Source: Meandrina meandrites
Lineage: Eukaryota; Cnidaria; Anthozoa; Scleractinia; Meandrinidae
Assembly: GCA_963693305.1 (NCBI GenBank)
Contig: OY855905.1
Location: 30,628,937 to 30,692,936, forward strand
DNA: 64,000 nt
Direction of reading: 5' to 3'
A model generated the notes under the pieces. The model saw only the letters and a list, made by a program, of their open reading frames with translations. It searched no databases and was not told the DNA's origin. Positions 57,423-64,000 of this stretch are shown piece by piece; within the stretch, counting starts at the first letter, position 1; every line of letters begins with the position of its first letter. The translations under genes were made by a program, and so were the position numbers.

Positions 57423-58526
57423 AGCTATGGTGACCTAACTATTATATGTCAAGAAACATGATTACAACTTGACGTTCACAGCATTGGGCATTCGTTTGAT
57501 ACCATTTTGGTAGCATCCGTCAGCTGTTAAATAGTGGTTTTATTACAATTATAACAGCTACAAAATGCTGGAAACTGTTGTCTGTCATTTTAACTATCGG
57601 ATTCTAGATTGAACGACGGCATCTCATAAACACTCTCTGTACATGGACCGTTCCTTTAATCTAAACTGATTTATAATTACTATATCTCTTATTAACAAAA
57701 GCGAGGTCAGTATTGAAGAATCTTGACCGAGGTCGTGAGTACAGACCGAAAGCAGTGAGGTCTGTACTCACGACCTAGGCCAAGATTCTCTCATACCGAT
57801 TAAGCTCGGTTAATAAGATGTTTATTATAATAGATTATGGCCAAACTAGAAAACGTTTCAGTTAAAAAATTGCTCTGCTTCGCCGTAGTCGCTGAGATTT
57901 TGCTCGCGAACAGCGATCACGAAAAAATTTCTCTAGCCTCTTTTATCGTCTGACAGAATATTCTTACAGGTATTTTACTCGCTTTTTATGGTGTTCAGTG
58001 CTTTACACTTCTGACCTTGCAATTACTACGCAAATTCGTCTCCAGCTGGTCTTTTGTGAACCTTTGAACTGAAGAAATATTTGCGTTATTTTTACCTTTT
58101 TTCGCGTCAAGGTTTTTGGGTCCTTCATTTATTATTTTTTAGCAGAAACAAGTAAATGTTTTCAATTGTGTTTGCATTTTTGTTTGTAAATTCTCAGCGT
58201 AAGTGCAACCGGCCTTGATGCCGTCTATAGATCCGCTTTCACTTTCGATTTTAGCCAATCAGATTCGCGAATTTGGTAGTCCTTGTAAGACACGCCCATA
58301 TAATAAGAGATATTTAAATATAATAGAATGTTCCGCCCTCGTAAAACGCCAATCCGCACAATAATCATAATGGGGACTGATATCATTGATTGATTCAACT
58401 ATTTTTTTAATTGCATTCATTTTATTCATCTAGGAAGCGATGATTCGTACATTTATGTTCGTTTTCGTCGTTCTCGTTGGAGCAAGCGTGTCACTGACCA
58501 TAATCTTACTCATGGTGCTTAAATAG
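44071..58526 (+). CDS. FRRS1-like: DOMON-cytochrome b561 protein, ferric-chelate reductase 1-like, 19 exons
   Basis: Exons: 44071-44088, 45469-45528, 45841-46014, 47095-47187, 47511-47569, 48235-48326, 48468-48544, 49524-49700, 50756-50848, 51127-51185, 52768-52856, 53265-53378, 53991-54106, 54604-54690, 55077-55174, 55604-55662, 55886-56059, 56753-56817, 58434-58526. All introns are GT/AG, phases agree and the sum is 1797 nt (598 aa). Residues 1-26 are a signal peptide; 27-165 and 192-330 are DOMON domains (GCFMFPTSCSDNCDFLV, WAAVGFSNDQLM); a Ser-rich linker lies between; the cytochrome b561 core follows (HGTLMTLAW, WFAVHR, GVHPYFG, FNWTHRIVG) with candidate heme ligands H368, H409, H441 and H477; there is a last membrane helix near 575-597. 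The family moves electrons across membranes and can reduce ferric iron. Unlike vertebrate FRRS1 it has two DOMONs and no Reeler domain. A possible 3'UTR intron runs about 58549-59091. Confidence 0.93.
46350..46430. repeat. (TTTA)n microsatellite in intron 3
   Basis: About 20 uninterrupted units. Confidence 0.95.
46431..47094. other. rest of intron 3
   Basis: No element recognised apart from short ATT-rich patches. Confidence 0.4.
47731..47961. mobile_element. hAT-like MITE in intron 5
   Basis: Ends CAGGGCCGTAG and CTGCGGCCCTG. Flanking AGCTG copies lie at 47726-47730 and 47962-47966. Contains a long poly-C run. No coding. Confidence 0.65.
48812..49008. repeat. (AATC)n microsatellite in intron 7
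   Basis: AATC/AGTC repeats with interruptions. The apparent INQS-repeat protein is an artefact. Confidence 0.95.
50055..50525 (+). pseudogene. 3' fragment of a non-LTR retrotransposon (LINE) ORF
   Basis: A conceptual reading gives SVLLYGCETWKLT, KKLDIFQTKCLRRIF, TNKEVLEMAG, RRRPKTTW and VEKERDR with internal stops and frameshifts. These strings mark the end of LINE reverse-transcriptase proteins of the RTE/CR1-like kind. It lies in intron 8 and is decayed. Confidence 0.75.
52300..52327. repeat. poly-G tract in intron 10
   Basis: About 22-28 G, adjacent to a CGCTCGCGCTTCGCGCTCGC patch. Confidence 0.9.
54213..54490 (+). repeat. tRNA-derived SINE in intron 13
   Basis: It shares its whole body with 59846-60122: GGTTAGTGCGCTGGACTCC, AAATGGGTACCGGC, GGGGGTAACCCTG, ATGGACTAGCATCC and CCTGATGGGCC. 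The promoter boxes are more decayed here. Confidence 0.85.
56859..57420. repeat. 8-bp tandem array (CGTACGAA)n flanked by (CGAA)n, intron 18
   Basis: About 430 bp of an almost perfect octamer containing the self-complementary CGTACG, bordered on both sides by 4-bp CGAA repeats. It presumably grew from the 4-mer by a T-for-A change. Open frames on both strands are artefacts. Confidence 0.97.
57681..58314. mobile_element. MITE with internal foldback, intron 18
   Basis: TIRs TATATCTCTTATTA (57681-57694) and TAATAAGAGATATT (58301-58314). The left third is itself a hairpin (57671-57830, apex ACAGACC...GGTCTGT). Confidence 0.7.
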
Positions 58527-59332
58527 ACCCAGGATACTGGACTTAAAGGTGAATTAAAATATGTATTATCACATCTATGAATAATGTGTAGTGCTTCGAT
58601 CTCTGCTCTGGCCTGTTGTTCAATCAGTGTTGTCAACGAATTTCCGCCATATATCCTGCTCAGTACAGAAATCGGTGTACCGTTATATGCAAGTTGCTTG
58701 ATAGTAGTAATAATCTTAGACATACATTAAAAAACGTATACATGTTACAAATACTTGATTGAATTGAATTGAAGATGAGACATAACGAGATTACGCTTCA
58801 CTCGATTGCTTAATTAAAGATCTAAAGAGAGGCTTTTAGCAGTCTTACTGTTGTAGAGCAGTATGGATAACATCTCGCCCTTAAGAATATGCAGATCACG
58901 TCCTAGTCAACGTGTCTGAGAAAAATATTTGTATTTGAATGACAAAAAAGGAGACAGGCAAAACTTCACTTTATTCATTAGATAGATAAGTTTTGACATA
59001 TGGTGTTTTAAGAGGCGATATCGCCGCCGCCGTGGTATTTTATTTAGCATTATATTAACGACTCATCTTTTGTTTTCACTTTTTTCAACAGGCTCAACTT
59101 CATCTCAAATTGCAGTCTCGTAGATGCTCGAGATAGATGCTTTGTTTTAACTGAATTTAGTTTGTTATCGTATGTGAAAAAATGCTTCTCGCTTTCACCA
59201 CTGTGAAATGAGAGAACAAAAAGAATGCTAATTGATATAAAGATTTCTGGGTTTATAAACAGTCTTTTCTACAATCGAACGTAAAGGCGAAAAATTCTAA
59301 AATTAAACGAGACTTACCATAAGTCGATGTTT
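58527..59332 (+). other. 3'UTR / downstream flank of the reductase gene
   Basis: Begins after the TAG. A donor-like AAAG|GTGAAT at 58548 and an acceptor TTTTTCAACAG at 59091 suggest a spliced 3'UTR. No other gene. Confidence 0.35.
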
Positions 59333-59483
59333 GATTGGAGTTCTATCTCGTCACCAGTCAGGAACGAAGGAGTTACATGAGAAGCATGCGCATGCTAGAA
59401 AGCACTCATGCAATTGACTAGATAGCATGCGCATGCTTCTCATGTGGCTCCGCGGTGACTAAGACTGGGGACGAGATAGAATC
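59333..59483. repeat. foldback element
   Basis: Outer ends TTCTATCTCGTC and GACGAGATAGAA. Inner arms contain AGCATGCGCATGCT on both sides. Confidence 0.8.
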
Positions 59484-59845
59484 AATATTATTTCAAACAT
59501 TTTAGTGGTTCTATAGAGGATTTTTATGGGTCTAAAGTTGATTGCTCATTTTGACAACACGGCACGAGGACGCCTGACTGTACTTTAATTCTTTGATAGC
59601 TAAGCTGTTTGCAAAAAGACATGTCAGTTTTAATTAATTTCGGAATTATGTATTACATATTGTTTCACTTTTGGTCGAAAAATTCCTGCGTTTTAGGTAT
59701 ATGAGATTTGATCAAGTTATATTTTAGCATTAACTGGATGTTACTGCAAACAAGCCATTCGTCTGCGGGCTTTAAAGAAATTGAACGCACATTAAAGCGT
59801 GTCCTTCTCTAGTGAAATAGCAAGTATGCATGTGCACCGCGTGTA

Positions 59846-60122
59846 AACCGCGGTAGCCTAATGGTTAGTGCGCTGGACTCCGGATCGGGCGGTCCGGGTT
59901 CGAGCCCTGGCCAGGGCGCTGAGTTGTGTTCTTGGGCAAGACACTTTACTCTCATAGTGCCTCTCTCCATCCAGAAGTATAAATGGGTACCGGCGAATTT
60001 ACTGCTGGGGGTAACCCTGCGATGGACTAGCATCCAATCCAGGGGGGAGTAGAAATACTCCTAGTCGCTTTATGCTACGGAAACCGGGATGAGCTCCAGC
60101 CTGATGGGCCCCTTGGCTCGTA
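59846..60122 (+). repeat. tRNA-derived SINE with intact pol III boxes
   Basis: A box TAGCCTAATGG and B box GGTTCGAGCCC fit the pol III consensus. The head resembles a whole tRNA, and the body is the same family as 54213-54490. This copy is younger. Confidence 0.9.
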
Positions 60123-60326
60123 AGCAGACTTTTACCATGTTTACCATGTGCACCTTGAAAACATGTATACTTTTTATTGGATTTCGCGTATTTATAGTAC
60201 TCGACTTTGTCGTCATATGTAATGATCGTATGAAGTTGTAATAAATAAAAGTTTCCAATCATAGTCAGGCATGATTATATTAAAACTAGAAATTTTTGTC
60301 ACTGACTAGAAATTTGTAAAAAAAAT

Positions 60327-60362
60327 GGAGGTTTCGGTTTTAAAACTATAACCTTCTTCAGT
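60327..60362 (-). ncRNA. weak hammerhead-like string
   Basis: On the minus strand: CTGAAGA, A, GGTTATAG...AAAACC hairpin, GAAA, CCTC. The core and a short stem II are present, but stems I and III do not pair well. Confidence 0.3.
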
Positions 60363-60627
60363 GAAAATTGTAAACGGCATCTAGATGTAAATGAGGTACT
60401 ATTTCAAACAGGCGAGAACCAACTATAGGGATTGGCCAGCACTGAGTCAAGGTTTTAACTTCGCGATCACAACAAAGGAGTTGCCTGTTACAGAGGTGAG
60501 TTGAGTCGGCAATAAAACATTTACCACCTGCGTCAACGAATTTAATCCGAGCCAAAACAACTTCACTGAATCCTAAACAACTACAAACCTGCGGGTCATA
60601 TGAAGAAACAAGAGCTTGAAATCTTAA

Positions 60628-61275
60628 GGGGGGTCCTTCTTAACTACTAAGTTGTTGCTAAGGAAGGTATCTAGCCGCCATATTTTGGAAACTTGACCTC
60701 ACTACGGATAAGATTTTTTCGCAACTTTGTTCAATTGAAGAGTCCTTCAAGAGTTTCAAATCACGGCCATATTTGACAAGTGGCGTGGCCAGAATAGAAA
60801 AAACCCTAAAACTGAAAGGGCATATAAAACTGAAAGTTAAAATCAGTGCCAATAGATAAAGAATGTCCACATGCTTAATGCTTCGTATGGGTTTTACAAA
60901 ATTTGCATTATTGTAAAAGTTATGACATAATAAACACCCGTATTTTCAGACTTTCTTCAGTAGCGTTTTTTTCTTTCTTGTAAACGGTAATCCCATACGT
61001 AGGATTATAAAGAAGGCTATGTTATCTCCGATTCTTTAAAAAATTCAGAACTCTTCCTTTTTTCCTCCAAGTTTTAGGGATTTTAAATTCCAACGCGCGG
61101 TTTAGGACTGGCACTAGTTATGCAGGCGCAATGTCAATATTTCAAGCAGGTATTTGCTGCCCCACAAAATTTACCATTTAGCGTTACAAAACGGTCCAAA
61201 ATGGCTTGCCACTAAAACTGGTCTTCAGGAATTCCCTAGCAACTGCTCCAGATCTGTAGTTAAGAAGGACCCCCC
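60628..61275. mobile_element. TTAA-flanked TIR element nested in the PLE
   Basis: Perfect TIRs begin GGGGGGTCCTTCTTAACTAC and lie directly inside TTAA copies at 60624-60627 and 61276-61279. 648 bp, no transposase. Consistent with a piggyBac-type non-autonomous element. Confidence 0.85.
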
Positions 61276-61930
61276 TTAAGAAAATTATCGAACGATCCAT
61301 CAGTCACTATCCTACCAGCAGATAAAGGCTGTGCAATTGTTGTGATGAAAAGCAGTGATTATCATTAAAAAAAGATGGCCTGTTGTAAGATCGGGAGACT
61401 GAAGATTTCAGACCAACGAAGAAATTCCACGTCCAACACAGAAAAATCTCAAACAAATCAAAGACCAAAAATCAATTCACGACCCCGATATACCACAAAT
61501 TGATAACAAACTCTACTACACACTCCGGAGCACCGATGCCACACCTGCTACCTTCTATGGGTTACTGAAGATACATAAGCCTGACATTCCGTTAAGACCC
61601 ATCACTAGCTCCATCAACTGCCCCACCTACCAGGTTTCTAGGCATCTAGCTTCTATCTGGTCTCTGTTACAACACAATAAGTGCAGTGTTAAGAACAGCA
61701 GCGACTTCGTGTGAAAAGCCCCGCAAACACAATCGATCCGCAGGAGATAATGGGTTCCTTTGATGTTGTATCACTTTTTACATTTATCCCTACAGCTCTG
61801 GCGCTCCACATCACTAAAAACAGTCTTGAATGTGACCCGGTCATCTCTGATCATGAGAGAAACAATTTGTCCATTGACAACATCATGAAATTGCTTGATA
61901 ACAACTACTTCGTCTTCAATGGCACATTCT

Positions 61931-62760
61931 CCCGGCATAGTCAATCGAACCCAATCGAACTAAATTTCAATCGAACTCAATCGAACTCAATTCATGGATT
62001 GAGTTCGATTGAGTTCGGCAATGGAACGAAATCGAACTCACCGAAAAGAAAAAAAATCAATCGAACCCAATCGAACGTTCGATTTTCGAACTCGTGATTT
62101 GGGTAAAACAGGCGTTGAAAATCCATAACCAGATCTTGGAAGATCGAGTTACTTCAACCCGGAGTGTAGCCCGTGTAGCACTCGTGTTTTTCGTAAACGA
62201 AGAAATTCCGCAGAAATGGCTTCAGATGCGCTGTGGATTGTAAGCTTCAAATGTGTAGTAAAAGGCTTCCAGAACTGCCGCTTTGACGTCAAGGATGGCG
62301 AAGTTTTCAAGGTTTTAAAGAAAATAGGCGAGACAGGCCGTGCATTCCGAATTGCAAACGAGCACGGACAATTAGGTCACCTTCAACGTGTTCTGTTCTG
62401 TGCTCTTAAATGCCGTGGACAGTTTATAAATGGGGTTTCTGTTATAAGAATAAATTGTAAAAACGCACAAGAAAGACCTGTTTTGATGGGCTTGCTTTGG
62501 GCTTGCTTTGTATAGGTTTACCAGAGCCAATCGAACGCAATTCATTTAATTGTGTTCGATTGAGTTCGGTTTCCGGACCCAATCGAACACAATCAGATGG
62601 ATTGAGTTCGATTCTTTCGATTGAATTCGATTTGTTCGGAAATCGAACTCACTGAAAGTCTGGTGTTCGATTTCGTTCGATTGCCGAACTCAATCGAACT
62701 CAATCCACGGATTGAGTTCGATTAAGTTCGATTTTCGAAAGTTCGATTGACTATGCGGGG
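61931..62760. mobile_element. TIR DNA element with 6-bp TSD and a cargo-like ORF
   Basis: About 20-bp ends (CCCGGCATAGTCAATCG / CGATTGACTATGCGGGG, one mismatch) lie between CATTCT copies at 61925-61930 and 62761-62766. Dense AATCGAACTCAAT repeats in both orientations fill both subterminal regions. The 830-bp element holds the ORF at 62216-62515 but no transposase. Confidence 0.88.
62216..62515 (+). CDS. 99-residue ORF inside the TIR element, possibly HIRAN-like
   Basis: It starts MASDALWIVSFKCVVKG and has DVKDGEVFKVLKKIG, then AFRIANEHGQLGHLQRVL. The succession of a small beta-rich region, a 'GE.....KK' stretch and 'NEHGQLGHL.R' resembles the HIRAN fold (GExxxLxRExxNxxDxxAIxVxNxxGxxxGxLPR), a DNA-end-binding domain of HLTF/Rad5-type proteins, but several usual residues are absent. 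The ORF occupies the only repeat-free centre of the transposon. Function is not established; the HIRAN link is an inference from memory. Confidence 0.4.
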   Translation: MASDALWIVSFKCVVKGFQNCRFDVKDGEVFKVLKKIGETGRAFRIANEHGQLGHLQRVLFCALKCRGQFINGVSVIRINCKNAQERPVLMGLLWACFV

Positions 62761-62904
62761 CATTCTACAAGCAAATATTCGGCTGTCGTAGTCTCAAAGA
62801 GATCGCCAGTGAGTGCCATCTTAGCAAAGTTGGTGATGGGATGCTTCGGAGAGAGAGAGCGTTAAACACCACACATTTGAATAGAAGTTGCAATTACCAG
62901 TTTT

Positions 62905-63664
62905 AGTAGATCTCGTCAGGAAGCTGTAGATCCCAGTGTTCCCTTCCTATTTAAATTCCTTTACAGGAGATATGAATTTAGAAATAAAAGTGTGTAAGTC
63001 TGCATGGAGGTCTATGCAGTCCGATAGAAGCTGACATGACGTTACAAGCGTTCTAATTTTATATCGCATATTTATATCGTAAGGCGACAAAAAGAGTATA
63101 GTGTGATTCCGGTAGACAATCTTTTTGGTCTAAACCTGATGAGTCATGATGTTGACAACTATTTATTCACATGACGTATTAATTCCATGACTGGCGGTTA
63201 GTTTTACTGCGTTAACGCACTACCCGTTGAGCCCGTAAAACAGCTGATGCATGATGCTTAAGTTTCAAGAGGTTTGTCGGTCGACCAAACGGCACAAATA
63301 TTTAATAAACTGTAAAACTAAATCTACCGTGTTGTTTGCTCAGTTTAACATGACTTTCTTGAAAAGCGAAATATCACAGTTATTTTGGGCATAATTTAGG
63401 TTAACTGAAAGGGTAACTGAAACAGAAACGAAGCAAACCAGTTAACCATGACAGTGCAATATGATTTTTAAAAGCGTCCGATTGTTAAGAGATAATTTAA
63501 GTGCATACAAAGTATTTTGAGGTTGATATAGATTCACCTTGTTCTTCTCATGCATACTTCCACTCGAGCACGGAAAAGTACGGCGACTTTATACTGTCGC
63601 TAGAATACCGACGTCTGCTTTACTCTGTGCGGCGTTCTCTAAACTGACGCGAAAAAAATTCGAC
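62905..63664 (+). promoter_or_regulatory. second copy of the reductase upstream region
   Basis: Parallel to 40690-40872 plus 43415-44070, and contiguous here because it lacks the PLE. It ends at the ATG of the next gene copy. Confidence 0.75.
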
Positions 63665-63682
63665 AATGTTGAACCCAACAAA
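63665..63682 (+). CDS. FRRS1-like: first exon of a tandem paralogue of the reductase gene (partial)
   Basis: ATGTTGAACCCAACAAAG then GTAAGT. It encodes MLNPTK, identical in protein to exon 1 at 44071, with conserved donor and upstream DNA. Following exons lie beyond the window. Confidence 0.8.
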
Positions 63683-63733
63683 GGTAAGTTAAAGTACTTT
63701 CATCTACAGTCAGGTAATGAGTTATATCATAGT

Positions 63734-63967
63734 TAATAGAGGGAAATGCTTATGGTTAGGAATCCTGGCAAACATCAAAGGAGCAAACAAAGAAGCCAAG
63801 ATTTTGGTTTGAAGGTACTTCCTTTTGTTTTATTGGTAAGTTGCATGAACACGTAACCACCTTTCGTATTTTGTCAGGTTTTGTGCCTGTTCAATCCCCC
63901 CCAAAAGCGAACAAAAACGTATAACAAAAAACTTTGTCGGCAGTTTCATAACCATTTCCCTCTGTTA
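63734..63967. mobile_element. MITE in intron 1 of the second copy
   Basis: Ends TAATAGAGGGAAATG and CATTTCCCTCTGTTA with further inward pairing (CTTATGG/CATAACC). No coding. The corresponding intron at 44089 lacks it. Confidence 0.6.
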
Positions 63968-64000
63968 CAGTCAAGCGCCTCGAACCGTAGCCACCCGACA

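Larger units (their letters stand above)
60430..62850 (+). pseudogene. broken Penelope-like RT locus with two nested insertions
   Basis: Recognisable pieces in order: FNFAITTKELPVTE (about 60450), SNDPSVTILPADKG (about 61290), STDATPATFYGLLKIHKP (about 61530-61590), GSFDVVSLFTFIPT (motif A), NNYFVFNGTF and YKQIFGC (about 62767). Several stops and frame changes are visible. The coding string ELEIL continues across the TTAA at 60624/61276 once the nested element is skipped. A second element sits at 61931-62760. After YKQIFGC the RT homology is lost. Confidence 0.85.

Overview
The window looks like nuclear DNA from a cnidarian, most likely an anthozoan such as a stony coral. It is AT-rich and non-coding for the most part. 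It carries one spliced 19-exon gene with GT/AG introns, a local cluster of rhodopsin-class GPCR genes whose whole coding region lies in one exon, Penelope-like retroelements with GIY-YIG endonuclease, tRNA-derived SINEs, many small inverted-repeat DNA elements and long microsatellites. There are no operons, bacterial promoters or CRISPR arrays. The species is an inference and cannot be read directly.

Left half (about 3.4-39.3 kb): five GPCR loci. One is an antisense pseudogene (4424-3398), one a divergent receptor (13699-14835), and three are close paralogues on the + strand (19985-21091, 30269-31321, 38226-39326). The three paralogues arose by segmental duplication that copied flanking DNA. 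A promoter and 5'UTR-exon block is shared by the second and fourth loci (18290-18807 and 36410-36940), and a 3' flank is shared by the second and third. The intact receptors end in a class I PDZ-ligand-like tail (DTKF, DTKL, DTRL). The third copy lost this tail through a 5-bp frameshifting insertion, and its upstream unit is broken by several kilobases of transposon DNA.

Right half (about 40.7-64 kb): a gene for a secreted-then-anchored electron-transfer protein of the ferric-chelate reductase 1 / DOMON-cytochrome b561 family, 44071-58526. Its 19 exons sum to 1797 nt (598 aa) with matching phases throughout. It has a signal peptide, two DOMON domains made by duplication of a four-exon block, a cytochrome b561 core with four heme-type histidines, and an extra C-terminal membrane helix. 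A second copy of its promoter and first exon starts at 62905-63682, so a tandem paralogue continues beyond the window.

Mobile DNA: three Penelope-like RT loci (24583-26181; 40864-43224, uninterrupted; 60430-62850, broken by two nested DNA elements) and one isolated 3' end in a long inverted repeat (5074-5683). Several hammerhead-ribozyme motifs accompany them. The most striking is a perfect 95-bp inverted repeat (27064-27260) that encodes two complete hammerhead folds on opposite strands between two (TA)n tracts. A TIR element with a 6-bp target duplication (61931-62760) carries a 99-codon ORF with resemblance to HIRAN domains. Stretches with nothing recognisable are listed as such.
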